Shown piece by piece: positions 1-12,400 of a stretch of 64,000 nt of DNA (positions are counted from its first letter, which is position 1; each line of letters starts with the position of its first letter). The DNA comes from Blastomussa wellsi (lineage: Eukaryota; Cnidaria; Anthozoa; Scleractinia; Plerogyridae). The DNA lies in contig OX393563.1 in assembly GCA_947652115.1 (NCBI GenBank), positions 6,612,229 to 6,676,228 on the forward strand. The letters are read 5' to 3'. Below the pieces are notes generated by a model, which was not told the origin of the DNA, searched no databases, and worked only from the letters and a program-made list of their open reading frames with translations. A program made the translations under genes and the position numbers.

Positions 1-607
1 TTAGGGAGTGTTTTGTCCAGTTTAGTTAAAGAGCGTGGTTGTGGAGATGGTTGGTAAAGAGTACGCAAAGCATGGAGCAAAAATTGTTTTGTTGAAGTAT
101 TGAAATATTTTTGTAAAGGGCGTTTAGCTGCTATATAATGTGTCAAGAAGTTCACCTCAGTCGTCACATAAACAAGAAAAGACTCACTCTCAGTTACTAA
201 CATCCACAAACTCTTCTTGCGTGGTTAAATGGCAGAGAAGCGAATGGGTGCACTCCTTGGGGAAAGGACTTGTACAGCAGGCCAATGAATGACCCCCTAC
301 ACGCAATCCATGGAGTGGCTCATAGATGGGTGTGGTAGACCAGACGACCTATTGGAATCTCCTCCTTCCAGGTAGACGAATCAATTCTGTAAGAGACAAT
401 TTATAAAAAGGAACTTGTCACTCAATGAATAAAGATGTAATTAACACAATAACCTAGTCTATGGTGCTGACTCTCACAGAAATTGCAGAAGGTCAACACT
501 CAATGTTCTGTTGGAACAGGAAATCCAAGAATCTGATTGGTTCACCAATTGTTGCCCATTGGCTGAAAGAACACAAACACTTGCATGCTTCTCTTTAAGT
601 GCCTAGT

Positions 608-790
608 ATATAGATTTGGCCAAGCCTAAAAGCAGAGCTCTGTACTGTACAAATGCCTTCATTAAAAATGCTAGCATGTGCAACTACTCCAGAAAGATTC
701 CACATAAATGAATCAGTATAATCAAATGCCAACTCCAACTGCAGAAATTACGCTGAAACGACTTGCAAAATCCTGCCAGAAGCCTAGTAA
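608..790 (+). repeat. Dispersed repeat, second copy at 44,714-44,890
   Basis: The segment containing GCCAAGCCTAAAAGC, followed about 120 bases on by CAACTGCAGAAATT and then CAAAATCCTG, recurs with the same order and spacing in a SYNRG intron near 44,714. Two divergent copies in one window show an interspersed repeat. I cannot assign it to a class. Confidence 0.6.
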
Positions 791-2048
791 AGAATTTTGG
801 ACTTAACTTAAAAACGCATGACCTCTATGATTTCTAAGCCTGAGCCAGTGAAATGGTCGTGATACTGGTCAGCAGATACCTTCTTTTGACAGCTGTCAAT
901 TGTCCGTAACATGGATGCCTAATATCAAGATGTAGCACCTTAAGTCAAGCTATGGCCAACATGTTGGGGCAATGTCATATCTACATTGCACATGCCCACA
1001 AGCTCTGCAGCTTGTGAAAAATAAAAGGCATGGTGCTCCTGTTTGTACTCTGTATGCATGTATGGTTTTCCTAGACTATTTTTATGGGAATGGGGCTCTG
1101 CTCAGGGGCCCTTAGCAGGAACTGTGCAGCATATTTGCGATTGGGGTGGGGGGGGGGGGCTAACAGAGGTGCAAGCCATTGGGTCTGGGCAGACTTTCAA
1201 ACAATTAGATACAGGGAAAAAAAGAGGAGAAAAAAGCAATAAACCAATACGGATTCCAAATAGCTTCTTTAGTAACTTAACATTATTTACATAATGGGCC
1301 TTGAGTGATGCAGTGCTCTCCCTAGTTTTCTGGATAATTTTTGAAATGAATGCTCCCAGAATGGCTAAAAGTGCATCCCAATATACCAGACACAGTAAAT
1401 TATTCTATCATTGCATGTCTATCAGAGCAATAAAACGTTACTGCTTCTGGGTGCCGGAGCAATGCAGTGATTAAAAAATAGTGATAATAGAGGTTTGTTA
1501 TGCAAACGTTTTGAAAAGGCCAAAAACAAATATGAAGAAACTTGGCTCCAATTTTAAGGGAGACTGCTGCAAGTATAGAAACAATGATAGAAAAGCAGTT
1601 GCCTACAGATGATTAATTAGGTAGGTCTAAAGATATTTTGAATGGGATAATTCCAGGCCATTGCCAGTGTGTGTACACATACATCAGAGAAAAAGTTCTT
1701 TCTTGACCATGATGCCTGCAGTACTGAGCAATCAACAATTAAGTATTGTCCAATGTCACAGTCACACCCATGTGCAAACAAGAATCATTTTTCGGTTCAT
1801 TTTTCCAATTTTTTTTGTTCATTTTTCCAAAATTATTCAAACTTAAGATGGCAAAAGACAGATTTTTCTCTTTAAATTAGTTTTTGGCCCTTTAGAAAAG
1901 TAAACATAACTAACTACCAAAAACACTGAAAGGAAGACATATCCTACCACAACAATAATAATGATAATTACAATTTTTAGCAGGTTGGAGTGCACCCTTA
2001 AGGTCCCACCCTACTAAAACTATTACACTCTGTCCAGTTCTCTATGAA

Positions 2049-2090
2049 AATAATAATAATAATTAAATAATAATAATAATAATAATAATA
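2049..2090. repeat. (AAT)n microsatellite
   Basis: Interrupted AAT triplet run. Similar runs lie at 26,972-27,005, 39,175-39,211 (ATT) and 51,503-51,528. Confidence 0.9.
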
Positions 2091-2175
2091 TTTAAAAAGG
2101 GAGCCCAACTTACCATTGCAGTTTTCAGTGGGGCCCTCTTTAGTTAATCAACTTTTTACATAAATATATAATAGG

Positions 2176-2282
2176 ATATTACATGGCCGCACGGAGATAC
2201 AAAAATTCTCTTTGAGTGTCGGAAGATATGTTTCAACACAAAAAGAGAAATTTTGTATTTCCAAGTGGCCATGTAAATATAT
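2176..2282. mobile_element. Short palindromic MITE
   Basis: ATTACATGGCC at the left faces GGCCATGTAA at the right. The next bases inside (GAGATACAAAAATTCTCTTT against AAAGAGAAATTTTGTATTTC) also pair, so nearly the whole element folds into one hairpin. It has no coding capacity. The flanks are AT-rich and the target duplication is unclear. Confidence 0.65.
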
Positions 2283-3116
2283 TCAATTTATTATATAAAC
2301 ACCAATGAACTTTTAAACCTTTTCACTTGCTGCGCAAGGTGTAATTTATCACATAACCATAGCAACGGTGATATTTAACATGTGAAGATATCATGTTTTT
2401 GCACAAAGCTCACCTGGTATTTCACTGGTGTACACACAGAAGAAAAAAAATACAATTTAGACAAGAAGGCCAAAAAATTCAACCATCTTTCGTTTGGCTG
2501 TGCCTTGTTGGCAATTTTCTCATATAAAACTAAGACTTGCTATTCAGAACTGTGTCAAATAGAAATGATCAAACTTCCTGATTTGCAATACATGTGGACA
2601 AGTTTTTACACGCCAGAACTGCCAAACTTTCTATTGTTTATATTTCTGACATTTTTAACCAAATCATTGTTGAACAGCTTTCTTTGTATTAATGAAGTTT
2701 TATTATTCTTTTTAATTAGTACATTGGCCCACAATGTGAACTACTGGGTTATCAGTATTTGTGTTGTTAAGCCAATAAAGTTAATTTGCTTTTTTTACTT
2801 TAAAAGTTTTTTTTTTGCCTTGAAAGGCCTTACAATCATTTGTTTCCTTTCTTTCATGTTAGTAATGTTAAGGCCGTCCTTTTGTATGGCTCCATGTGCT
2901 GGAGAATAACGAAAGGAGATATGAGAACGGTTGACGTCTTTCACAACAGCTGCCTCTGTAAGATCTGTAATATCTACTGGTCCAACAAGATTCGTAATGT
3001 GGAACTGGATGATAATCAATAACTGGATTATAATAATCATTAGGATTAATATTAATCCGAGTTGTCCTGCAGAATGCAGGGCTGTCAAGAATAGCTGACA
3101 GCCATGAAAACGACAG

Positions 3117-3357
3117 TGGGAGGCATGATGGTCTAACGGTAAGTGCACTGGACTCCACATCGGATGGTGTGAGGCTGGCACACTGCTTTGTGTTTGGACA
3201 CTGCTCTCACAGTGCCTCACTTCAACGAGGTGTATAATTGGGTATCGGTGCATTTACTGCTGGGGGTAACCCTGTGATGGACCAGCATCCACCCAGGAGG
3301 GAGTAGAAATACTCCTGGTCTCTTCATGGGATAAGCTCCGGCCTGATGGGCCATTAG
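3117..3357 (+). mobile_element. tRNA-derived SINE, family A
   Basis: The 5' part carries a degenerate pol III box A (GGTCTAACGGTAAGTGCACTGG). The 3' body carries GCTGGGGGTAACCCTGTGATGGA, CAGCATCCACCCAGGAGGG and CTCCGGCCTGATGGGCC. The same body recurs at 17,741, 20,561 (minus), 30,913 (minus), 37,735 (minus), 46,193, 48,762, 53,610 (minus) and 58,037, so this is the commonest repeat in the window. Confidence 0.8.
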
Positions 3358-3856
3358 GTTTGAACACAGACTTTTATGAAAATGACCATCTACCTTAAGC
3401 TTATCACATTAAATTTTTGTGACACAATGACAGAAGTTCATTGTGGATCTCCAATGAAAAGCATCTGAGTTTTCAGGCCCGTAACCAGGATTTTTTTGGG
3501 AAAGGCGAGACCCACGAGGACACGGACAGAGGCTCCAAATATCCAAAGAAATGCTTTCACACTTTGCTGCATTTATCTACTCTGTACATCAACAATGGAT
3601 CTTCAGCAAACCTTCAGTCACCTATGTGACTGGTCAAATCAATCTGGGAACTATGGGTGCTTTCCATTTTCACAGACCAATCAGTTGTGGCAAAAGGGAA
3701 CAACTGTTGTAAAATGAAATGACATTTTCCGATTGAACCAGGTCCATAAGCAAAATGAACTTTTCCTCAGTGTTCGCATTGGAGATAATCTAATGATGTA
3801 AGGCAACAAGCTTGTCAAAGTTGGATGGTGGTCTCAAATATTCCAGTCAGACTAGA

Positions 3857-4090
3857 GGGCAAAGGTGGCAAAGTGGTAGGAGCGCTTGCCTCCCACCAAT
3901 GTGGCCCAGGTTTGATTCCGGCCTGGTGCCATACATGGGTTGAGTTTGTTGTTGGTTCTCTCCTTGCTCCAAGGGTTTTTCTCTGGGTTTTCCTCTTTCC
4001 TCAAAAACAAATACTTCCAAATTCCAATTTGACCTGGATAGCAGACCTGCATGAAAACCTACTGAGGCTGATGTGGCTTCCTCTCGAAGT
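3857..4090 (+). mobile_element. tRNA-derived SINE, family B
   Basis: The head looks like a tRNA, with a box A-like GTGGTAGGAGCGCTTGCC and a box B-like GGTTTGATTCC at the expected spacing. A body containing GTTGAGTTTGTTGTTGG and a T-rich tail follow. A second, interrupted copy lies on the minus strand at 16,166-16,692. Confidence 0.75.
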
Positions 4091-5099
4091 ATCATTATTT
4101 TATTTATTTATTAATTAAACAAATATCTTTCCCTTTTGCTTTCCACCAAAATTTCTGGGATTTTAGTTTTTTTGATAAGCACACCATGTTTCCCTGTGAT
4201 AGGTTACTCAAACATAGTCCTTCACACATCTCCTAATCTCATACCCAGATGTTTTCTCACAAGATTGAGAAAATAGTTTTGTTGACGTACACCAATAAAG
4301 CATTATTAACTTTGTGCCCTTGTTACAATTGCAAGAGAAAGCGGGAATGCTAACCCCAACAACAACTTTATTGTACCCAAATTAATTAGGTTTACAAAAC
4401 TAGACAATATGAAATAAAATGAGTACATGGCTGCCCATCATTACAAACAGTAGGAAGTAAATAATGAACAACAAAAGCCAGTGCCTTAAACTCTGATCCC
4501 AGTCTTATTTTTATATATTTTTTTTTTGAGATTTGCTTTCAAAAATTAGGGGTAGTCCATGGCCCAAGGTCCACAGGGTGGTCCATGGACCGGGCCCACA
4601 AGGATGGTTCATGAAGCGGCTCCAAAGGGATGCTCCATGGAATCGAGTCCAAATTTTGTAGATGTCCATCAAATTGGATGTCTTTGTGCATGGTTGTAAA
4701 AGTGTCATCAACATAGCATAACTGGAGCGGTGTCATCTGCCGGCAAGTTGCAATGGCACATTCCATTAAGTTTTGCATCACAATTTCTGTGACAACAGAA
4801 ACCGGACCACCACCAACTTACTAATCACCAGATAGACTGACTCTGCAGAATGCTTAAGGAAGTTCAAAAGGGTTTTCAGCTGTGTGCATGCTTTCATTGT
4901 AATTAAATGTGAGAAAAACAGTTCTTTTTCTTTCAAACCTACCTTGATTTTTTGCATGTAATTAGCATTCAGTGCACTTATTCAAAAAGAAAAGTTTGGG
5001 CATTTATTATGGAATTTCCTGTAATTTATACAACTCCTTGTTCAATATAATTAAATTTCCACAATACAAACTTTTCTAATATTGGCAGACAAGACAGAG

Positions 5100-5277
5100 T
5101 AGGCCATTTCCGAGTTCTCTTTTACCCGAATGTCAAAACAAGTCTACGTGCAAAACCATTCTTATGAAAATGTGTTTCACCTGCATCTTCATTCTCATGC
5201 AAAACAAGCTCATTTCCATAGTTTCGCACTTTAACTTGTTTTGAAACAGAGGGAAAAGGGAACTCGGAAATGGCCTA
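5100..5277. mobile_element. MITE with TA target duplication
   Basis: Terminal inverted repeats TAGGCCATTTCCGAGTTC and GAACTCGGAAATGGCCTA bound a non-coding core whose sub-terminal parts (GTCAAAACAAG and CTTGTTTTGAAAC) also pair. The TA at each end fits a TA target duplication as in Tc1/mariner-like elements. Confidence 0.75.
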
Positions 5278-5919
5278 TCAAGGGTTAACAAAATAAAAAT
5301 GGCAGGTCACCAACTTCGTCTTAAAAATAATTGACAAAAACGGAAATTTTGGAGGTCTTTTGTTGGTGTTGCCATGGTAACTACTATGATGTCATAAACA
5401 TCCTCAAAGTATTGCCCAATAACAGAGTTATATATCCATACTTTGCCTGAATAATCTTAAGCACTTTTCTGTAATCCCACATCGTTTCACAAGCACTATA
5501 ACAGCAAGAAACTATTTTGAGCCCCCTTAACCTCCAGTATTACCTATTTTCAACGACTGACTCTAGAAAGCTGGTAAACACCTCTCAACAGATGTTGGCA
5601 ACTTGGAACAACTTACAAGACTTAGTCACAACATCAACAAAACCTACCAAGACTTCTAACAGAATTACTTAATTTGACCAACAACTGGCCATTCCGGAGT
5701 TACACAGGGAACTGAGCCAAGTTTCAGTAACCAATCCATAAACTGACCCCACCGCATGAAAGATCACAGTTGGTGCTTTTAGGTTGAACAGAAACCAAAT
5801 TATGGACTTTGAAACATGGTTTGTACAAGTTTCAAAAGAGTGATTTGACCATCACCATGTTTCTACTGTGAAGTCATTGCTGAAGGACCACTTTTCACAC
5901 ATACTTAAACTTAGACTTT

Positions 5920-6196
5920 CAGGGTTCGTACTCTTTTGAGGTTTTGAAATTCCATGACTTAGCCAAGTTTTCCATGACCTAAATTTGAGCATTGTCTAGG
6001 AAACCATCTTTCATTTTGGGTACGTTTTTACTATTTTCTTCACGAAAAAACCTAATTGATTTTGTACTTTTCGGATAACATAATTTTCCATGACTTTCCA
6101 TTACCCACACTCAAATTCCATGACTTTCCAGGCCTGGAAAATGAAATTCTAGAATTCCATGACTTTCCAGGTTTTCCATGACCTGTACGAACCCTG
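5920..6196. mobile_element. hAT-like MITE, CAGGGTTCGTAC ends
   Basis: CAGGGTTCGTAC at 5,920 and GTACGAACCCTG ending at 6,196 are exact inverted ends. ACTTT directly flanks both sides (5,915-5,919 and 6,197-6,201), a 5-bp target duplication. The interior repeats CCATGACTTTCCA-like blocks and encodes nothing. A second copy of the family lies at 10,329-11,744, split by another transposon. Confidence 0.8.
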
Positions 6197-7613
6197 ACTT
6201 TGGAAATCTTTTTCTTTGCTCCAGAATATCAAAAAAGTCAAATTCAATTAGGTGGCACGAAACCAAATCTGGCTGAAAACATGTGCGCTGCAATTAGCAT
6301 GCAATGCACTTTGGGAACAACACAAGATGGTGGACACTAAAAGCTGCTAAACAATGTTTAATCCCAGGCTCATAGCAAAAGAATTGCTCCACTAGTTGAC
6401 AACTACAGTAGAAAACAGGTCACATCCAGTGAATTTTGACCGGTAAGGTTGAATATGTCAATGAGAAACAATTTTTCAGTTCTGCTATTTCACAAGTGTG
6501 GTAATGACAGAGTACCGGAAACGATCGTAGCCTTGTAATTCTAGCCACGGCAATCACACAATGCATACTACAGATACTCCAGGAGTAAGAGAACAGAACC
6601 TTTCTTTTTCAGTCTCAGTGGAAGGTAATGTTGCACACAAAAAGTAGCATGGATTTTGGAAAGCCTCTCACAATTTTGATTAAAGCAGTAGCCATACTAC
6701 ATAGCAAATATTGTTCAGAGAAAACCACTTCTGTAAAAAAGAAAGCTTGTTGACTTTACCTTTGCAAACTTGGCAAGTACAAAAATAGAATGTTCTTTTT
6801 ACAATTTGACAACCTTACCAGTGGTTTGACTGCAAGTAGCTTCTTATTGTGAACTACCTGGTTTGAAAGCTTTAAATTTAACAAGAATTCTACAGAGGTT
6901 TACTGATTCGCTACTAAACCTTCAGTTTTAGTTTTCTTCACTTTTTCATTCTTCTTGGCTGGAACCTCAAAATGAAACAAGAACCACTTACCTATAGTGT
7001 ATACTCCCAGCTCATTGACGGTTGCAGATAATCATGTAACATTACATCAGTATTGTTTATCACTTAAAAATGCCTCTTTTATTCTGGCAATTACAATTCC
7101 ATGATTTACAGTGGTCATTACATTCAGTGAAAATTTCAAAGAACGGGATACTTTAAAATGTCTTCTATTGAAAACAGGAGTTTTATGTTTAAATGCTCAC
7201 TGCCAGTTACTACAACAGGCTTTCCTTCTTGTTTAATTTTTCTTGAGAGCCATGGATAAGATGGCCAAAAGTCTGCTTTCAGAAAGAGCATGTTTGACAG
7301 CCAAGTGCAAAATGTCTTGTATAGAGACTAAAAATCTAAGCAAAGTGTCTTAAGTACCGTGAAACTCATTAATTTATTTACAATGTCATGGAAAAGGAAC
7401 TTTAAAACGTTGAGAACTACCATAGATTAAATTTCATGGTCATGGGTTTCCCAAATGCATTCCTTGAATTCAAGGACCGACGTCATTTCTCGAGTGATAC
7501 GTTTTCAGCTGTATAACCTATCTAAGGGGCTTTTGTCTGCTTGATTTATGGTGCTAAGCAGACCATACGATCATCTGCACAAAAACTAACCACTCCGGAA
7601 TAAAAGCAAGTCC

Positions 7614-7619
7614 TTTATT
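7614..7619 (-). terminator. Candidate poly(A) signal for the hnRNP gene
   Basis: AATAAA on the minus strand about 670 bases downstream of the hnRNP stop codon. It is the first clear hexamer I noticed in that 3' flank, but other sites are possible. Confidence 0.35.
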
Positions 7620-8286
7620 CTTAACCTAACCAACTTTAATAACAGCTAACAGTAAGGTTGCATATTACATCATAATAAAAAATGCATGCACAAAATAAAA
7701 TAAATCTCCCCAGAAAATTCTGCAACTTGTTGAGTTCTGTCTACACGAAGATGTCTGCAATTGCGAGGTAGCCTATACTGCGTCTTAACTTGTCAATTGA
7801 CTGCGACTGCGACTGTGAATCCTCAGTAGCCTATGTCCTGGGTGCTTAACATAACTTATGTCTGGCTAGGTTGACTTAAGACTTCAAATGCGACAAAACC
7901 TAGGTATTAAAACAGAACAAGCTTAGACTCTAACGAACAACAACAGTTAACCTGAAAATTATTCACATAGAATGATACTCTCTCCAATAATTGCCTTTCA
8001 AAAAGTTACATGCCAGGATGAAAATTCCACTTGTTCTGGACAACACTTTTTTGAGTTGATTTGATGGTATGTCAAAGAATTTGGGGACAGGTTTCCAAAC
8101 AGAGCCATTCACATGTTCCAGTGCATGTAAGTTAACATTAATAGCAGAAAGTTGGCATAGAATTCAGCAAAACATAATGGAAGGCAAATACAAAAGACAG
8201 ATCCATCATAAAATACAATTCAAGCTATCAAAAGAATTACAAGTCATAATGTAAAACACTAAAGAAATATCCACCAACCTTTTGTT

Positions 8287-9162
8287 CTAGTATGGCCTGA
8301 AGCGGTCTCCCTGTCCACTGGCACCCCGGCCATATCCACCTTGAGGACCATAAGCTGAAGGTGCCTGTTGGTAGGCACCCATTCCATAATATTGATCATA
8401 TCCATTGCCATAACCACTGTAATAATTTGTATCGCCATAGCCGCCATAGCTTTGATTGTATCCACCGCCCGGATAACCGCCATGGTACTGGTTGCCTCCG
8501 TAATCACCGCCGCGACCCCGACCACGGCCACCTCCGCCACGACCACCTCCGCGTCCACCGCGTCCGCCCTGGCCACGGCTGTCCTTGTCTTTGGGTTCGG
8601 CTTTCTTGATTTCCACGTCCTTTCCACAAATGTTGACTTTTTTCAAGCAGCAAAGTTCATCGACTATATCCTCGTCATCGAATTCAACAAAGCAGAAACC
8701 ACGATGCTTGCTGCCGGAGCCGTCTTCGGTTTTCTTCATGATCAAGTCGACGCTGGTTGGAGCAATGTTGCGCACAGCTTCAGCAAGGCTTTGCTTGATA
8801 TCTTCGGCGGTTGCTTCGTCTTTTAATCCACCAATGAAGATTTTCTTCGTTTTGAGACGAGCAGTCGCACTGTCGTCATCTTTCGGAATGGCTCGTTTAA
8901 CTTCGACTTCTTTTCCGTCAATGGAATGGGCTCCCTTCTCTTTCTTGTCTTTTAATACATCGATGACGCTATCCTTGTCTACAAAAGTCACATAACCGAA
9001 TCCTCTTGATTCTTTAGTTTGTGAATCATTGATTACAACGCAGTCTGTCGTTTCTCCATAGCTTTCAAAGTACGCTTTTAAACCGTCATTGGTTGTAGAT
9101 CTGTTCAAACCACCAACAAATATCTTCTTCAGCCGATCGTCGTTGTTCATTTCGTTCGCCAT
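8287..9162 (-). CDS. hnRNP A/B-type RNA-binding protein, two RRMs and a glycine-rich tail
   Basis: A 291-residue nuclear RNA-binding protein of the hnRNP A/B/D kind, expected to bind pre-mRNA or mRNA and affect splicing, export or stability (family knowledge). RRM1 (about residues 12-90) has RNP2 KIFVGGL and RNP1 RGFGYVTF. RRM2 (about 105-185) has KIFIGGL and RGFCFVEF. Residues from about 195 on are Gly/Arg/Tyr-rich, with RGG repeats and then GGY-type repeats, the low-complexity tail typical of hnRNPs; the protein ends RFRPY. The ATG at 9,162 is the first in frame and precedes RRM1 by a normal distance. The whole coding region is one exon, unlike most animal hnRNP A/B genes. It is divergent from TBC1D13. 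The exact subtype (A1/A2, A0, D or Squid-like) cannot be fixed by eye. Confidence 0.92.
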   Translation of the reverse strand: MANEMNNDDRLKKIFVGGLNRSTTNDGLKAYFESYGETTDCVVINDSQTKESRGFGYVTFVDKDSVIDVLKDKKEKGAHSIDGKEVEVKRAIPKDDDSATARLKTKKIFIGGLKDEATAEDIKQSLAEAVRNIAPTSVDLIMKKTEDGSGSKHRGFCFVEFDDEDIVDELCCLKKVNICGKDVEIKKAEPKDKDSRGQGGRGGRGGGRGGGGRGRGRGGDYGGNQYHGGYPGGGYNQSYGGYGDTNYYSGYGNGYDQYYGMGAYQQAPSAYGPQGGYGRGASGQGDRFRPY

Positions 9163-9441
9163 TTTTCGAATTCTTCTTTCGAAAGCTTTTCCTTCCTGTT
9201 GTGAAAAGATTTAGGGAAAAGAAATCGCAAAATTCTACTCGTTCAAAAGATGAATAGCACAATGAAAAGATGGACGCGGAAAAGAGCGAGAGCACACCGG
9301 GCTGTTCTTGGAATGGCCAGCACGTGTTCGGTAACTGTGCGTTTTGATTGGTTGAAAGTTTTCTAAAGAATGATTTTGATTGGATGCCACAATAATCGAT
9401 TCGTCGTTATCGATTTGCAATTTCGCGGGCTCAATTTCAAA
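9163..9441. promoter_or_regulatory. Divergent promoter between the hnRNP gene and TBC1D13
   Basis: The two start codons are 279 bases apart and face away from each other. The gap contains two inverted CCAAT boxes (ATTGG at 9,347 and 9,379) and an E-box CACGTG near 9,321. I see no TATA box. This is the layout of a housekeeping bidirectional promoter; transcription start sites are not visible. Confidence 0.65.
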
Positions 9442-12400
9442 ATGGCGTACAAGCAGAGGTAATGTGAGATCTCTGTTGATTCTAGCAAGAAAGATCCCTC
9501 GTGGAAATAACTTATTTCTCTCTATTTTGAAGGGTGGCAGAGTTCAAATCTGTTCTATCTGCACAACAGATTGACCTCAAACAGCTGAAAAGGCTCTGCT
9601 TTAGTGGTATGTTTGATCTGCAGACCCCTAGATTAAGGAACTTCTTCTAAATGATTGATTGGCTGTTTATGCTATGGAAAAGTGGGAAGCAGACTATTTC
9701 ATTTCTTAATCATTTGATGACAGGTATCCCTGATGGATCTGGAATTCGTTCATTATGCTGGAAGGTAGGCAACTGCATATATATACATGCACCATTTAGC
9801 TTGTGCCCCCTTGGGGGGGGGTGGGTAATCAATAATTTTAGGTAAACTTGGGGGAGAGGCTAATTAGATAGGGGCTTACTGAATACAGTCAACTCTCTGG
9901 CAACAGACACCTCTGTGAGATGGACACCTCTGAAAGACAGATACCTCTAAAAGTCGGACACTTTTGAAAGACAGACACCTATGATACGAACAACTGGTGG
10001 GTGTTGAGAACTGCATGCTGGATGCCTCACATAAATGGACAGCTGTTGCCATCCCAGCTGAACATTTCTGTTTTAGAGAGAGTTGGTTGTTTTATTTATG
10101 GTACAGCTGTTATGAAAAACACCAGAACTTTTTCCCAGGAACAGAGAATGATGTAGTTCCATGTGATTTGTAAATGTAAAATCTCAGAGAAATATTTATG
10201 AAACAACATTTGCAATCAGCGGATGCCAAAAGTGTGACTCAGAAAAAGTAGAGAGTTGCAAATTTGAAGCTAGATTTGAAAGAATCTTAGTTTGTTCCTT
10301 TGACTGCTTTTCTATCAGCCACAGGAAACAGGGTTTGTAACAACCTTGTTCCCAGGGTCTCTCTTCCTGCCCCCTGGAGCGAGAGAGAAAGACTCTGGCA
10401 CAGGCTGGTCATGTGGCTCCCAGAATCTGGGAGATGACAAAAAAATTGTTAGAGGGAGGGGCGGCTCACCAAAAGAAACACAGTACGGCAAAGTTGTTTT
10501 CTTTGGTAATCTGTTGTAAGCACCGAAAAATTTAATACATCGTCCGATAGCAGATATCCGTGATTATCTACCATTTCTACCTCGTGAAAGACAATTTAAA
10601 TAATTTCAAAGCAATTGGGGCCATGATCACTGAAGTCAAAGTTGCTTTGAAAGGAGCGAAAGGTCGAAAATATCTCACCTTCTCAAAAGAGCACTGCGAG
10701 CGATGACAGAAATCGAGTCTTCATTGTCTGAATTTCGGCGTCCAATGTTCGACAGAAAATGAAGGTTAGGAAAGGAAATATGTTTATATTGCCACGGTAT
10801 TCGTTCGTCCACTCCGCTCGTTATACAATTTTTGTCTTCATGTTGTTTACAAAATTATGCACGTCATCTGATATTCTATCGCGTCGCGTGAATATCAGAT
10901 TCAAATTCGGAATCTAGTTCAAATATAGTTACAATGAAATTTCACATATATGGCACTGTTCGGAGACGATCACAGTCGATTTTGTTGAGTATTAAAAATA
11001 CAATCAACTTGGACCTCTGCTCGCAGGGTAGTACATAACATCCCAGCCACATAAATTGACTCAAGACAATCACTCTCTAAACCTTTAGATTGATGTTTGA
11101 ATATAAAATACTATTCGAGGACTTCAAAGATGGCAGCCTAAAAAACGATGGCGCTCGCGCGATTGTATTGCACGCTCACTTTGAAATAATGTGACAAATT
11201 TCCTGACATTAGAGGGCCCCTCCCTAGAGTTCTCAATTGTCCAAGAGACACGTCACCAGCCTGTGCCAGGGTCTTTCTCTCTCGCTCCAGGGGGCGGAAA
11301 GAGAGAGACCCTGGGAATGAGGTTGGGTTTGTAAAAGTCATGAAAAACCTGGAAAGCAAGGTTGTCAAAATAAGTCGACAACCAGCGCATTTCACTGGCT
11401 ATTCTGAGCCAGTTACTCTGAATGTTAGTAGGTCAGTTCTGAATGTGATATTGGAGAAATAAAATGGAAATAGCTTCCTACTTTTTGGGTGGAACCTGCT
11501 ACTCAAGAACCTACTGACAACCCTGGGAAAGTCATGGCATTTTAGTACTTCATTCTTGCAGGCCTGGAAAGTCATGGAATTTAAGTGTGGGTCGTGAAGA
11601 GTCACCAGTAATGATGTTGATTGTACAAAATAAGTTATTTAGTTTCAAATTTAGGTCATGAAAATCTGCCATTTAAAGGTTGTGGAACAGGTCCCGGAAA
11701 AGTTGTGGAATTTTAAAAGTTCAATCAATAGAGTATGAACCCTGAGAATGTCCAACTTCGAATTCACTTAATGTAACCATTAGAGCACTGACACCAGGAC
11801 TGCTTTTTATGCCATTGTAATTGAATTGTAATTTATTTGATTCTTAAAGCTGCTTTTAGGTTACCTTCCTACCCAAAGAGATCTATGGCCTGAAACTCTT
11901 AAGCAGCAGAGGTATGTTGCAATACTTTTTTGGTGAAGACAAATAAATGTTATTATTGTGTCCATTTATTAAAGAGAACCTCTGCTCTTGAGACAAGTTG
12001 ACATTGATTTGTTTGAAATACTGCCTAAATTCGAAATTTCACCATGCAAGGAAGATACAACATAATAATAAATGGAAAATATTATAATTGCTTATTCCCA
12101 TGCATTGCCATTTTGGATTCTATGACGTAATTATGTTGCCCTCCTAACAAAAGTGGGAAAAATTACTTGCAGCTCATTATTTATGTTTTACCAAAATTGC
12201 AGAGAAAAATAATATGATCATTATGAAGTGTTGTATATAATTTCCTTAACTAAACAGCTTGCTTCATTTTTGCTTATAAATTTAAGAGCCTCTTACAAAC
12301 AGTTTGTTGAAGAAATTATTATTGAACAATGCAAAGGAACAAAGTCAGGAAAGGATTCCAAGGAATTTGATGTTGATCATGTAAGTATCATGATAACAGT

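Larger units (their letters stand above)
1..7600. other. Gene-poor repeat-rich stretch
   Basis: I see no coding region with recognisable domains or a consistent exon chain here. The open frames are short, low in complexity or derived from repeats. The stretch holds several SINE and inverted-repeat elements, listed separately, an (AAT)n tract and a G-run near 1,146. An exon of an unfamiliar gene cannot be excluded. Confidence 0.6.

Noticed and set aside
2382..2909. Open frame of 175 residues on the plus strand
   Set aside because: Phe/Leu/Lys-rich translation of AT-rich DNA overlapping repeat sequence, with no domain and no splice partner.
5920..6196. Repeated CCATGACTTTCC blocks as a possible satellite
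   Set aside because: They are internal to a bounded element with inverted ends and a target duplication, so the element call explains them.
8368..8826. Open frame of 152 residues opposite the hnRNP gene
   Set aside because: Antisense shadow of the glycine-rich and RRM2 coding sequence.
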